Part shown: in pieces, positions 17,366 through 25,740 of the stretch
Numbering within the stretch: the first letter of the stretch is position 1
Layout: each line of letters starts with the position of its first letter
Source: Synechococcus sp. PCC 7335
Lineage (GTDB): Bacteria > Cyanobacteriota > Cyanobacteriia > Phormidesmidales > Phormidesmidaceae
Reading direction: 5' to 3'
DNA: 64,000 bases
Assembly: GCF_000155595.1 (NCBI RefSeq)
Contig: NZ_DS989905.1
Location: 265,890 to 329,889 of the forward strand
The notes under the pieces: generated by a model
What the model was told of the DNA's origin: nothing
The model's input: only the letters and a program-made list of their open reading frames with translations
Databases searched by the model: none
Program-made: the position numbers and the translations under genes

Positions 17366-17381
17366 TTATACAATTGTATAA
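17366..17381. repeat. Perfect 16-bp palindrome TTATACAATTGTATAA
   Basis: A gapless AT-rich palindrome in the resolvase upstream region. Telomere resolvase targets are gapless palindromes at their centre, so this is a candidate core, though known targets are much longer (tens of base pairs) and no further symmetry is seen beyond 16 bp. It may equally be a regulator site. Confidence 0.5.
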
Positions 17382-17462
17382 CTATACCTTTACTACGCTC
17401 TTGCAGCTATCGTATTAAGTTGCTTTTCTTCAGTAGACTTTCAGCAGATAGTTGTAAAGAAC

Positions 17463-17506
17463 TATTCGTGTTACTTTTTCCAAGACTATAAAAGACAACA
17501 CGAATA
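17463..17506. repeat. 44-nt interrupted palindrome
   Basis: Outer arms TATTCGTGTT (17463-17472) and AACACGAATA (17497-17506) pair over 10 bp. After a two-base interruption on each side, TTTTT (17475-17479) can pair with AAAAG (17490-17494), including one G-T. The structure is symmetric about a 10-nt loop. It is a possible hairpin or a degenerate resolution site. Confidence 0.45.
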
Positions 17507-17629
17507 AAAGGACTACCAAACAGGGTTTATTCCGGTTACCGTCCGGTGGGTAATCGAGCGTTTCAACACATAGATGGAACGTTGACACAGCACATTGTAC
17601 AGATTTGAATCATCAAACTGAGAACTCAT

Positions 17630-17668
17630 ATCGGCCAACTCGAGTAGGAGAATGACGAATTGGCCGAT
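17630..17668. repeat. 9-bp inverted repeat ATCGGCCAA/TTGGCCGAT
   Basis: The arms at 17630-17638 and 17660-17668 are exact reverse complements with a 21-nt spacer. They lie about 220 nt downstream of the fasciclin gene end and could form a weak terminator or hairpin. There is no U-run. Confidence 0.35.
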
Positions 17669-17885
17669 TCAAGTCAGGGGTCAGGCACGGCGCTTTCTTT
17701 CAGCTTTTGAACCTATACGGGTCCATATCTATCCCTATCCGTACAAACAGGCTGCTTCAAAGTACTAAGCAACAATGTGTCAACGGATCGAAGGTCAGAG
17801 AGTACTAAAGAGAAAACGTCTTACCATCCGTCTGTAGAGCTTAAAAGGACCCAAACAAAACTACAGATGACTAGCTGGATCTAAC

Positions 17886-18608
17886 CTACCAGAGTCCGCG
17901 TACGGGTTCTGCAGGAGCAGTTTCTTCGACCATGGGCTCTTCGACCGTGGGCTCCTCGATTGTGGGCTCTTCATCGATAGGCTCTTCGACCGTAGTTTCC
18001 TCATCCATAGTTTCCTCATCCATAGCTGCTTCTAAGCGAGAGTCAAGCTCTGCAGCGGTATCAGCTGGGACGAGTACACCGTCCTGTACGATATGGACCA
18101 ATCCATTGGTCGCGGCAACATCAGAGCCGACAATCTGAATACCATCAACGAATGCTAAATCATCCTCAACCGTAATTGTTAGCTCTTCACCATTGAGGGT
18201 TTCAACAGTGCCAGGTTCGAGGTCTGCGTACATCACCTCCCCAGGAATAACGTGATAGGTCAGAATATCAGTTAGAAGGTCTTTGTTTTCAGGTAGCAAT
18301 AGAAACTCTAAAACACCATCTGGAAGAGTAGCGAAGGCATCGTTAACTGGAGCAATAACAGTAAAAGGCCCTTCACCCATAAGTGCATCAGTTAGATCTG
18401 CTGCCTCTAGCGCTGCCTCCAGGGTGCTTAGTCCTTCAACATCACTGACGATAGTGGCAATATCACTTTCGGTAACGACATCGTCGGTCGTTTGTTTCGT
18501 GGTAGGGTTGGCCTCTAATACTTGTGCTCGAGCATCTACCGCTGGGACCACTCCAAAACTAATAGCACCTGCGATTGCCAATAGCTTGATTCTAGAAAAT
18601 TTGATCAT
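17886..18608 (-). CDS. Secreted fasciclin (FAS1) domain protein
   Basis: A 240-residue exported protein. The start is taken at ATG 18608 because AGGAAGG lies 5 nt before it; a GTG 15 nt further upstream overlaps that site. A signal peptide follows (KLLAIAGAISFGVVPAVDA). One FAS1 domain occupies about residues 45-185, with LEAALEAADLTDAL, the H1 motif FTVIAPVNDAFATLP, ILTYHVIPGEVMYADL and the H2-like TNGLVHIVQDGVLVP. FAS1 domains mediate adhesion and cell-surface contacts. The last 50 residues are an acidic low-complexity tail of Glu-Glu-Pro/Thr repeats, probably built by slippage of a short DNA repeat. No adjacent partner gene. Confidence 0.88.
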   Translation of the reverse strand: MIKFSRIKLLAIAGAISFGVVPAVDARAQVLEANPTTKQTTDDVVTESDIATIVSDVEGLSTLEAALEAADLTDALMGEGPFTVIAPVNDAFATLPDGVLEFLLLPENKDLLTDILTYHVIPGEVMYADLEPGTVETLNGEELTITVEDDLAFVDGIQIVGSDVAATNGLVHIVQDGVLVPADTAAELDSRLEAAMDEETMDEETTVEEPIDEEPTIEEPTVEEPMVEETAPAEPVRGLW

Positions 18609-19040
18609 CGTAGCCTTCCTCACGTAACGAACTGTAAACTTGTTCCAGGTTAATTTTATGGTGAAAGGGCCCGCTTGGCTAGTTCACATCAATAGGCTTC
18701 CAGGAAAACTGCAACATCCACGTTTTGTCAGTAGATTTTCACCAGGCAATCAGTGAAACTGCATTTAGCTGTTGATCGACGGCATCTATCCATTGACTAA
18801 GCATAGAATCGGCAGATTTTATGCGTCTATCTGTTCTAATATTGTTAATTCCTAGCTACTCTTTCTTTGGTAAAAAGAGGTTAAACAATATTTTCTGAAA
18901 GAATATTGTTTTGTGATAAAAGATATCTATAGAGAATCTTTCCTGAAGGGCTACGAACTCTATCTTGAATATCAGACTTAATCGGACGTTAGGGAATTTG
19001 TTAGCATAAGCAGCAGGAGGAAGCAGGTAGAGGTAGGGCC
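18609..19040. other. Intergenic region between the fasciclin gene and a transposase stub
   Basis: A 432-nt stretch that contains the fasciclin promoter at its left edge and an inverted repeat at 18883-18911. No coding frame is apparent. The right end, close to 19030, has purine-rich AGGAGGAAGC ahead of the transposase stub. Confidence 0.45.
18883..18911. repeat. 29-nt hairpin AAACAATATT...AATATTGTTT
   Basis: Ten-base arms at 18883-18892 and 18902-18911 are exact reverse complements, with a 9-nt loop that can pair a little further. It is AT-rich and followed by TTGTG rather than a long U-run. It may be an operator or a terminator remnant; no coding gene ends nearby on the plus strand. Confidence 0.45.
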
Positions 19041-19178
19041 ATGAAAATGCAGTATGGAGAGCTGAAGAACAAGCCCCGCACCCTTCGCAGCTTAACAGGC
19101 TTGACCGCTGAGGAGTTCGAAGCCCTGCTACAGATATCTCAACTATTGCCGATAATGTCTATTGGCTTACTCAGGTAG
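19041..19178 (+). pseudogene. N-terminal stub of a transposase (DDE, IS5-like)
   Basis: A 45-residue frame, MKMQYGELKNKPRTLRSLTG then LTAEEFEALL, matches the helix-turn-helix N-terminus of DDE transposases of the IS5-related group common in cyanobacteria. It ends in a stop inside a strong hairpin, and the catalytic domain is absent. An AGGTAGGG sequence precedes the ATG. It is the remains of an insertion sequence whose body has been deleted. Confidence 0.6.
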
Positions 19179-19197
19179 GCCGATAGACATTATCGGC
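19148..19197. repeat. 50-nt hairpin at a transposase stub
   Basis: GCCGATAATGTCTAT (19148-19162) is the exact reverse complement of 19183-19197. The inner 20 nt continue pairing through several G-C, A-T and G-U pairs to a TCAG loop, giving about 23 bp. The right arm encodes the last codons of the antitoxin-like gene and the left arm encodes the end of the transposase stub. It may act as a terminator for the minus-strand gene or be a trace of an inverted duplication. Confidence 0.6.
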
Positions 19198-19467
19198 TAA
19201 GATTTCATCTGCACTGCGATCATCCAAAACAGGCAGACTAGAGCAAGCGGCGCCGATAGCCATGATGCTAGCGGCAACCTCTGGCCCTATAGTGGGTGAG
19301 GCATACTGCTCTAAGTCAAATTCTGAGGAGCCAACAGATGTAGTCGGCCAAGACACTGTTACGGTTACGTCCTGACCAGCAATCTGATCAAGTCCTTCTA
19401 TGTGCAAGGCCCCGTCGGGGCCATATGAGTTTTGATGCTTAAATTCATAGCGCTGTCGCTGATGCAC
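19171..19467 (-). CDS. Antitoxin-like hypothetical protein (orphan)
   Basis: A 98-residue protein. The N-terminal half (YEFKHQNSYGPDGALHIEGL, QDVTVTVSWP) looks like a small beta-rich antitoxin or AbrB-like fold. The C-terminal DDRSADEIL resembles the end of many cyanobacterial VapB-type antitoxins (usual form RSADEILGYDE). The last residues DNVYRPT lie inside a hairpin and differ from the usual ending, so the true C-terminus may have been replaced. No PIN toxin gene follows; only a transposase stub is there. Probably an orphan or damaged antitoxin. Confidence 0.4.
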   Translation of the reverse strand: MHQRQRYEFKHQNSYGPDGALHIEGLDQIAGQDVTVTVSWPTTSVGSSEFDLEQYASPTIGPEVAASIMAIGAACSSLPVLDDRSADEILADNVYRPT

Positions 19468-19511
19468 TGTTTTAGTTCACTTTACATCGAACTGCCTCTA
19501 CAGTTTCGGTG

Positions 19512-19772
19512 CTACCTGCCAATAGTAAGTAGCTCTAGGCAGTTCTTTCTTGCAACTGCAAAATCGAAGGTCTTGACGGACTCGGGTAGAGAAATGTAGA
19601 GACGTATTCCTTCACTCCAACTGCTGCGGATGCGGAGTGTTCGGGTGATGCCAATGGTTTCGAAGGTGGCTTCTATGCGGGCGATCGCACCGCGTCTTGC
19701 CTCGGATGGTAAGGACTATCAATGTCGATATCGAGTAAGCCATAGCCAGTCGTGTGACCTGGCCTTACGCAG
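19512..19772 (-). pseudogene. Frameshifted conserved cyanobacterial hypothetical protein
   Basis: The minus strand reads GYGLLDIDIDSPYHP in one frame and then, after a shift near 19710, EARRGAIARIEATFETIGI, TRTLRIRSSWSEGIRLYISL and SVKTFDFAVARKN in another, before a stop at 19514-19512. The two halves join into one plausible protein segment resembling a cyanobacterial family with an RSSxSGGLHLYxPLP motif. The gene is broken by the frameshift and lacks its start and end. Function unknown. Confidence 0.5.
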
Positions 19773-19854
19773 TCTACTCCTTTACTTTCTAACTCATATC
19801 TTCTTCCTCTCTATGTGAAACTTGTGCTTTTAGCGGTTTTGTCGGAACGACCAA

Positions 19855-20490
19855 TTAATACAGTAAGTGCTGGTGTGCCCACAGAGCTGCTTGAGTGCGA
19901 TCGCGTACATCTAGCTGACAAAAGATATTTGTCAGATGATTTTTAATCGTGCCTTCCGTCAAGTTAAGGTTTGCGGCAATCTCGCGGTTACGCTTTCCTT
20001 GACCTAACTGCTTGAGAATATCCAACTCTCTTTCACTAAATTGGCTGCGGTAGTCTGTTTTCTGCGCTTCAGTATCAGTATCGATGTGAGAAAATACCTT
20101 TGGCGCAATTGTTGGACCTAGCTGAGAGTAGCCTCTTTGCAAATTGCGGATTGCTTCTGCCACTTCCTGCGATGGCGTGCTTTTTAGCAGATAACCTAAA
20201 GCGCCTGCTTGCAGCGATTGAAATACATATTCATCATCGTCGAAAGTCGTAAATACCAAAATCCGAATCCAAGGATAGCGAGTATGAATTTCCTTGGTGG
20301 CATACACCCCATCGCAAATTGGCATGCGTATATCCATCAAAATCACGTCGGGCTGTTGGGTCGCCGCCAGCGTAATGGCTTCCCTACCGTGATTTGCTTC
20401 GCCTACAATTTCCAAATCTTCTTCTAGCGACAGCAGAGAAGATAGTCCTTGGCGAAAGATAGCTTGATCGTCAGCGAGTAAGAGTTTGAT
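19855..20490 (-). CDS. NarL/LuxR-type response regulator
   Basis: A 211-residue transcription factor. The receiver domain begins MIKLLLADDQAIFRQG and has phosphoacceptor D54 (ILMDIRMP), the Thr in VFTTFDDDE and the Lys in GYLLKS. A GerE/LuxR helix-turn-helix closes it (FSERELDILKQLGQGKRNRE, IAANLNLTEGTIKNHLTNIF). The start at ATG 20490 is chosen because it leads straight into the receiver; it overlaps the kinase gene by 20 nt, showing translational coupling. It probably controls the genes that carry ATGAC-N4-GTCAT sites nearby, including its own operon (inference). Confidence 0.93.
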   Translation of the reverse strand: MKLLLADDQAIFRQGLSSLLSLEEDLEIVGEANHGREAITLAATQQPDVILMDIRMPICDGVYATKEIHTRYPWIRILVFTTFDDDEYVFQSLQAGALGYLLKSTPSQEVAEAIRNLQRGYSQLGPTIAPKVFSHIDTDTEAQKTDYRSQFSERELDILKQLGQGKRNREIAANLNLTEGTIKNHLTNIFCQLDVRDRTQAALWAHQHLLY

Positions 20491-21712
20491 CATAGGGCAC
20501 CGTAATTTGAATGCGCGTTCCTTGTTTAGAAGCACTATCGATTTTCATGCAGCCACCAATGGATTGCGATCGCTCTTGCATACCTCGTAGCCCGAATCTA
20601 GAGCCTGACTCCGTAGCAGACAATCCTACATCAAAGCCAACGCCATCATCTTCAATGTATACAACAATATTTTCAGGCGTCGCCCAACTGTACAATCCGA
20701 TCACCCGCGCTTGGGCATGACGACGAATGTTTTCAAGTCCTTCTTTGATAATGCAATAGAGCTGATGACTGGTTTGGAGCGGCAATTTCGGCAGGGTTAA
20801 CTTGTTTTCTACCACCAAATTGGAATCAGATTTTAGCGGTTCTACCAAGTTAGCGATCGCCGCATTTAGATCGAAAGCCTCCTCTCTAAGCGTTGTTACT
20901 GCGCGTCGCACCTCTTGCAGTGATTGCCCAGAGAGCAGCTTAGAGATATCTATTGCCTGCCTAGCCCCTGTAGAATTACGTTCATAGAGGCGCTGCGCTA
21001 GCTCTAGCTGAATGTCTAGCGAGGTCAGCGTATGACCTAGCGAATCGTGAATATCGCGAGCAATGCGAGCCCGTTCTAAGTCTGCGGCTAATAGCTCTAC
21101 TTCTTGGGCAAGTGCCGCTTCCCTCTGACGGCTTTTGCGCTCAGAGATGATCGTCAGGCACAGGAATATGATCAACGAATTGACAGCAATAAAGGCGGCT
21201 GTACTATTGAGCACATAGTCAAACACCTGAATGGATTGAGGAATCTCATACATGGCTGTGACATCTGCTTGCGCTTCCTCAATGGGTCTATCTAAATACG
21301 TAAAAGCGAACTTTGCCAGCGCTATTTGCCAAACAGTGCCAGAAGCGATCGCAGTAAAAATAACTTCACGACGACTCAGTAGAAAGCAACTTTTGACCAG
21401 AACAAACCATAGAAATATGTCTAGGCCCCACTCAGAAAACAAGCGCGTTGCTAACAGTGCGATAATCTCTATCCATAGATAAGCCCGCTTTTGCCATAGC
21501 GGACGGTCTATAGGAAGCTGGAAGCTGAGAATAAAAAATAGAATTAAAACGCACAGGACAACGTAGTCGCCGCTAGAGATCTCGTAGCCTAGCGGCTTAT
21601 AGAGAATGGGAAACGTTGCCCTAAGTACAAGAATTCCTAGAAATACCCATTCTACGTGACGCAAGATCTTGTGGATAGAAGAACAGGCTGTTTTAACGGT
21701 TGGCTGAGTCAT
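20471..21712 (-). CDS. DesK-type sensor histidine kinase
   Basis: A 413-residue membrane sensor kinase. Six or so hydrophobic segments fill residues 20-190, with no large extracellular domain, so the signal is probably sensed within the membrane. The HisKA_3 domain has phosphoacceptor H222 in ARDIHDSLGHTLTSLD. The HATPase domain shows the N box IKEGLENIRRHAQA, the G1 box IEDDGVGFD and the G2 box SRFGLRGMQERSQSIGG. It pairs with the downstream response regulator. An imperfect ATGAC-N4-GTCAT-type site lies 71 nt upstream, suggesting autoregulation. Membrane-embedded kinases of this class often sense membrane or envelope stress from drugs or lipids. Confidence 0.92.
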   Translation of the reverse strand: MTQPTVKTACSSIHKILRHVEWVFLGILVLRATFPILYKPLGYEISSGDYVVLCVLILFFILSFQLPIDRPLWQKRAYLWIEIIALLATRLFSEWGLDIFLWFVLVKSCFLLSRREVIFTAIASGTVWQIALAKFAFTYLDRPIEEAQADVTAMYEIPQSIQVFDYVLNSTAAFIAVNSLIIFLCLTIISERKSRQREAALAQEVELLAADLERARIARDIHDSLGHTLTSLDIQLELAQRLYERNSTGARQAIDISKLLSGQSLQEVRRAVTTLREEAFDLNAAIANLVEPLKSDSNLVVENKLTLPKLPLQTSHQLYCIIKEGLENIRRHAQARVIGLYSWATPENIVVYIEDDGVGFDVGLSATESGSRFGLRGMQERSQSIGGCMKIDSASKQGTRIQITVPYDQTLTR

Positions 21713-21782
21713 GCGCCTAAACTCGTACTATCAATAGGTCTGCTTCGGTTTCAATCGTACGGCAGTTCTGAGTGCGATCGCC

Positions 21783-21796
21783 ATGACAAAAGTAAT
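21783..21796. promoter_or_regulatory. Regulon palindrome 1 (ATGACAAAAGTAAT)
   Basis: Matches ATGAC-N4-GTCAT at nine of ten defined positions (GTAAT instead of GTCAT). It lies 71 nt upstream of the sensor kinase start on the minus strand. Its position before the two-component genes fits autoregulation. Confidence 0.5.
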
Positions 21797-21808
21797 TGGC
21801 TAGTGCTT

Positions 21809-23518
21809 CTATGGAATCGCCCTTATTAAATGAAGCCGGGTAGGTTCGGGGCTAACGGCCTGAACGTATGCGGCACTTAAGTAAGGTCGGTACGATTCGT
21901 CCTCAAGTAAGTGAACTTTCCCGTGAGCGATCATTAGAGAAATTGTCAAGCTAAAAAGTGCCCTCTCGGACTGATCGAACCTATCTAAAATATCGCTTTG
22001 CGGATGAACCCTCGTTAAAATGAATCGGCTCATTTCTGGGGTGTGCGCTGTATTCTCAGCCAGATAGAAATACTTTTGATTAGTTTGCAGCCACTGAAAT
22101 GCATGCATTTGTTCTGGCACGATAGGAGAGGTCATATCATGAGCACCTCCCATAATCACCACAGGTGCATCCACATAGCCCATCCCTTGAGGCCCAAATA
22201 AACTTGTTAGCGGAGCGGAAGCAATCACTAGTGAAACCCGATTGTCTTTCAAGCTGCCATCGGATAGCCGTTGAATGCTCTTGGGATAGGCGGCTAGCTC
22301 TAATGCTCGGCATTGAATCAGCAGCGCCATATTCACCGTATCAGGTGTGAACCCTGCCGCTGGATCGCACTGGTTCTGCAGTCGCTCAATATCAACAGTG
22401 GCACCCGCTACGGCTAAGGCCGTATAGCCTCCGAATGAGCGGCCAATCACGCCAACGCGATCTAGCTGAAGGCGACTTTGAAACTCAGCACTATTTTTCT
22501 GCTCTAGCGTATCGAGTAGAAATGTGATGTCTAACGGGCGATTGACAAACGCCATTGTCTCGAATGACTCTTGCGTCAGACCGCGAGATAGGTTGCTTCT
22601 ATAGTCTCTGTTGCTACCAATATGCTCTAATACCGCTACCGCAAATCCGTTAGCTGCCAAGCTTTGAGCCAAAGTCACTATGTCGGATAGGTGTCGATCA
22701 TCTCCATACCCGTGAGAAACGACCATCACTGGAATCGATTCTATCTGAGTATTGGGGGATAAATCATGAACGCTACTCGGTAGATATAGGTCTGCTGCAT
22801 AGGTGCGATCACGGCTTGGATCTTCTAGTACCAACGGCTGCTTTGTGACTTCAAACTGATCTATATCCGACAGTATGGGTAAAGCGCTGTAATTAATAGA
22901 AGATACTTGTAGTGCTGCAGCTTCAGATTGTTCAATAGCCATACTCACCAACTGTTTAGTTGCCTTTTCATTGGCGCTAATACTTCGAGAAAGGGCCAAG
23001 ATTTTGAGCAAGTTCAGTCGAACTGCTTCTGTCGGAGAAAAGCGAATAACGTTCATCACCGAAAGCCCCTCTGGGTCGGCAGCGGCTGCAACTAGCGCAC
23101 CTCGAATTGCCTGATGCCCATTTTGACGTCCCTGCGTCTGGATCATTGCGCCCAGCCTAGTCAGCATCAGCTCCCCCGTAGGGGCATGTAGCCACTGAGA
23201 GAGCACGAAAGGATCGCTGAGCCTGCCTAAAGCGCCTGTATTTAGAGCCGGTAGAGGTGTACCTAAAAATTGCTGTAATTCTTGACGACTTGAGGCCGAC
23301 ATTCCACCAATATACGGAGCTAGTTCGTCATTGACGGTGCCATCTTCTACAAAGGCTTCTAGAGAAGCGGTAGAAATTGCTCTGCCTAGATAGCCATAGT
23401 CAAAGTAGATTGTTTCGGCTGAGACGGCTGGTAGCGCTGCCGCCATGCTAGAGAAAAAAGCGGTTGCGATCACCTTCGATAGCCATCGAAAACGTTTTGA
23501 AATGTTCTTTAAACACAT
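21809..23518 (-). CDS. Exported alpha/beta hydrolase with DUF1400 domain
   Basis: About 569 residues from ATG 23518, chosen because a signal peptide follows immediately (KVIATAFFSSMAAALPAVSA). The first mature domain (FDYGYLGRAISTASLEAF, VNDELAPY, RQELQQFLGTP) is the cyanobacterial DUF1400 region. The alpha/beta hydrolase domain follows, with VVSHGYGDDRH (oxyanion region), nucleophile Ser in VIGRSFGGYTALAVAG near residue 361, Asp in VVIMGGAHDM and a His in AENTAHTPEM. It resembles dienelactone-hydrolase/PAF-acetylhydrolase-like esterases and would act in the periplasm. It lies just upstream of the two-component operon on the same strand, separated by the operator region. Confidence 0.86.
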   Translation of the reverse strand: MCLKNISKRFRWLSKVIATAFFSSMAAALPAVSAETIYFDYGYLGRAISTASLEAFVEDGTVNDELAPYIGGMSASSRQELQQFLGTPLPALNTGALGRLSDPFVLSQWLHAPTGELMLTRLGAMIQTQGRQNGHQAIRGALVAAAADPEGLSVMNVIRFSPTEAVRLNLLKILALSRSISANEKATKQLVSMAIEQSEAAALQVSSINYSALPILSDIDQFEVTKQPLVLEDPSRDRTYAADLYLPSSVHDLSPNTQIESIPVMVVSHGYGDDRHLSDIVTLAQSLAANGFAVAVLEHIGSNRDYRSNLSRGLTQESFETMAFVNRPLDITFLLDTLEQKNSAEFQSRLQLDRVGVIGRSFGGYTALAVAGATVDIERLQNQCDPAAGFTPDTVNMALLIQCRALELAAYPKSIQRLSDGSLKDNRVSLVIASAPLTSLFGPQGMGYVDAPVVIMGGAHDMTSPIVPEQMHAFQWLQTNQKYFYLAENTAHTPEMSRFILTRVHPQSDILDRFDQSERALFSLTISLMIAHGKVHLLEDESYRPYLSAAYVQAVSPEPTRLHLIRAIP

Positions 23519-23712
23519 CGTCGGTCTATAGTCGAGAATGAAAGAATAGTGTTGAGCTATGTTCGAGGCTTTTGAGAAACCTTCGAAACAAGCTCTAGAA
23601 GAGTTGTACAAGCGAGTTGTTCTGTAGTCGTTCAGGAGAAAGCGTCTGAATATCTAAGATGCGATCGCTGCGAAGTGACGGCCATTTTCAACTGCAGCTG
23701 CCTAACCTACGT

Positions 23713-24462
23713 TTAGTTGCGATTGACTAGTTGCGATTGCGATCTTGATCGTTGAATTTCGCGCAGCTCTAACAAATCCCATAGATCACTTTCACTTTGA
23801 TCTATACCTTCTTTTGGTAGAAAGTAAAACATTGTCCGACGAATAGAAACAATAACAATCCAAAATACAACAAACTCAGGTATTGTGAGTACAATTCGAG
23901 TGATGGCATCGACCTGTGCTACCTGCTGATTGAAGCTAGCCGTACCAAAATCGGCTTCTACAATCTGGAGATTCAGAAAGAAGTTTACAATTCCTGTTAA
24001 TAGTGTAACCACCAGCATCGTTTTGGTGCCTTTGACCAGTGAGCGATAGACTTTTGACTCTTTGAGCAATGCCTTAAGTGACTGTTCCTGCTTTGGTGTA
24101 TTTGGATTAAAGGCTTGCACAATTAGGTAATACATAACAGGTCTGCGAACGATAATTGATCCACCAAACACCAGCGCTATAAAGATAGTACCTACGCTGT
24201 CTTTGAAGGCAAACTGTACGCCATCGACGAACCAAAATGCTAACAAGCCCCGCCCGATCGCAAAAGCACCAACATAGCTAGTAATCAGATTAAACCGTTT
24301 GGTGATAAAAAATAAATCGAGTAAGACCCAAAAGATAGAAACTAGAGCAGCGACAATATAGGTGATAACTGTTCCCAGTTGTTCATTCAGATTATTCAAG
24401 ATCCAGATGGGAATAACAGATCCCATAACGATGTCGAGAATCAATTTTACGCTGCGATTCAC
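23713..24462 (-). CDS. Membrane protein, VC0807-like
   Basis: A 249-residue polytopic membrane protein with five or six hydrophobic segments (for example TYIVAALVSIFWVLLDLFF, ALVFGGSIIV and FVVFWIVIVSI) and a hydrophilic C-terminus rich in Glu, Arg and Gln. The pattern, including TYIVAALV, IGRGLLAFW and RRPVMYYL, resembles the VC0807 family of unknown function. It lies 194 nt upstream of the DUF1400 hydrolase on the same strand and may be co-transcribed. No enzymatic motif is seen. Confidence 0.6.
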   Translation of the reverse strand: MNRSVKLILDIVMGSVIPIWILNNLNEQLGTVITYIVAALVSIFWVLLDLFFITKRFNLITSYVGAFAIGRGLLAFWFVDGVQFAFKDSVGTIFIALVFGGSIIVRRPVMYYLIVQAFNPNTPKQEQSLKALLKESKVYRSLVKGTKTMLVVTLLTGIVNFFLNLQIVEADFGTASFNQQVAQVDAITRIVLTIPEFVVFWIVIVSIRRTMFYFLPKEGIDQSESDLWDLLELREIQRSRSQSQLVNRN

Positions 24463-24625
24463 GGCTAAATTACTCTCCTACTGAAATAGAATAATGCAAA
24501 CAAGGTTCTAAATCTTTGGCAAAGCATCCATGAGAGCTTCTAGCGTCTTTAGAAACTCTGGACAAAGGACAGCGCTGATAAAACCACAAGACAGGACTGA
24601 TCGCATGGGGCGAGCTGATACTTGA

Positions 24626-25060
24626 TTAAGCAGCCATATCTAAAGCACGCTCTAGGGAATCCGGTTTCAAGGGCTCTGTGCGATCTACATAGAGAGAAGG
24701 AATATCCCACACTTCTACAATCAGGCCGTTGACAATCCGCCAAACAATAACCGCGTCTAGTTCTATATGAGCACCGTACAGCAGCATATGGTCTACAACG
24801 TGAGCGATGACCAATTCATCACCGATGGGTACGAGACTGACGGGTTCAATCCGAAAGGTACTACCAGTATATCGCTGTAGCCTTCTGAAAAATATTCTCA
24901 GACCCTTTATGCCAACGTAGTTGCCTTGAACATCTCTCAGCTTTGGATTGAAAGAATGCCAGACGAATTTATCACTAAAGAGATCAGGAGATGCAGCTAA
25001 ATTATCAAAGTTTAGCTGCTGGACTAGAGAGATATTGGGATGTGCTATTGCGTTGATCAT
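24626..25060 (-). CDS. NTF2/SnoaL-like protein
   Basis: A 144-residue protein with the cone-shaped NTF2-like fold pattern: NLAASPDLFSDKFVWHSFNP, GIKGLRIFFRRLQRYTG, RIEPVSLVPIGDELVIAHVV and DAVIVWRIVNGLIVEVWDIP. Members are small-molecule isomerases, hydrolases or ligand-binding proteins; the substrate is not predictable. A perfect ATGAC-N4-GTCAT palindrome lies 127 nt upstream, and the surrounding genes carry the same site, so it probably belongs to the local detoxification regulon. Confidence 0.78.
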   Translation of the reverse strand: MINAIAHPNISLVQQLNFDNLAASPDLFSDKFVWHSFNPKLRDVQGNYVGIKGLRIFFRRLQRYTGSTFRIEPVSLVPIGDELVIAHVVDHMLLYGAHIELDAVIVWRIVNGLIVEVWDIPSLYVDRTEPLKPDSLERALDMAA

Positions 25061-25186
25061 TTTTTATTGATTTTAGCTATGCTTAATTGCAGTTCCTCTG
25101 TCAGTATTTGATCGATAAAGGCACCTGCTAGTTCAATAGAAGCGAAAGCTACTGTTATTTTCTATAGCGGAGCGTCATGCGATCAG

Positions 25187-25200
25187 ATGACTATTGTCAT
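25187..25200. promoter_or_regulatory. Regulon palindrome 2 (ATGACTATTGTCAT)
   Basis: A perfect ATGAC-N4-GTCAT palindrome, 127 nt upstream of the NTF2-like gene (minus strand). No convincing plus-strand gene follows, so it most likely serves the minus-strand unit. Confidence 0.6.
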
Positions 25201-25281
25201 ACCTTCTTGTAACCAGACGTGATGACATATAAAAATCAACTCGATTGGTTCCCTAATGGAGCGGAGTGTACCGCGATTAAT

Positions 25282-25656
25282 TCATGCACATGGATAACAG
25301 AAAATGTTCAACTTGTTGCCATCCAAATCTCTAAAGTAACCTACATAAAAATCATCGCCTCGAAAGTCAGGTGCGCCTTCGTCCTTACCACCCAGCGCTA
25401 ATGCCTTTGCATGAAAGCTATCTACAACGTATCGACTTTTAGCCATCAGGGCCACCATTACCCCATTGCCAGCGCTAGCAGGCTTTCTATCGAAGGGCTG
25501 AGTAATCGTCAGCATTGGCCTTTTTTCTCCAAAGCCCCATGACACAGAGCTTCCGGTTTTAAACGTCTGCGTGGCTCCTAATTCCTTCAACAGAACGTTA
25601 TAGAATCTTTCTGCTCTTTCTAGATTGTTTGTGCCTAACGTGATGTAACCAATCAT
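25282..25656 (-). CDS. VOC (glyoxalase-like) family protein
   Basis: A 124-residue protein of the vicinal oxygen chelate superfamily. The start at ATG 25656 follows AGGAAA and opens with the beta strand MIGYITLGTNNLERAERFY; the frame extends upstream but without a better start. The second module contains GAPDFRGDDFYVGYFRDLDG and NKLNIFCY. One His/Glu metal set is not obvious, so it may bind a substrate or drug rather than act as glyoxalase. It is transcribed divergently from the alpha/beta hydrolase at 25814, with a shared palindrome between them. Fosfomycin- or bleomycin-type resistance proteins share this fold. Confidence 0.85.
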   Translation of the reverse strand: MIGYITLGTNNLERAERFYNVLLKELGATQTFKTGSSVSWGFGEKRPMLTITQPFDRKPASAGNGVMVALMAKSRYVVDSFHAKALALGGKDEGAPDFRGDDFYVGYFRDLDGNKLNIFCYPCA

Positions 25657-25740
25657 ATAAATTTCCTTGCCTTTAAGGTGGCTTACTCTAGAGAAGCGAG
25701 ATTCTTTGTCATTATCCATATTCAGAAGTCACGCAATTGA

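Larger units (their letters stand above)
16818..17885. other. Gene-poor region upstream of the resolvase, rich in inverted repeats
   Basis: No convincing gene is seen in 1068 nt. A minus-strand stretch (about 17095-16968, containing YLAVLQELNEEI) looks mildly coding but is short and bounded by a stop. Five separate inverted repeats occur here, listed individually. Two HIP1-type sequences lie near 17213. The region carries the promoter of the resolvase gene and is the first place to look for a resolution site. Confidence 0.5.

Noticed and set aside
19171-19467. Complete toxin-antitoxin module
   Set aside because: Only an antitoxin-like frame exists; no PIN or other toxin gene follows.
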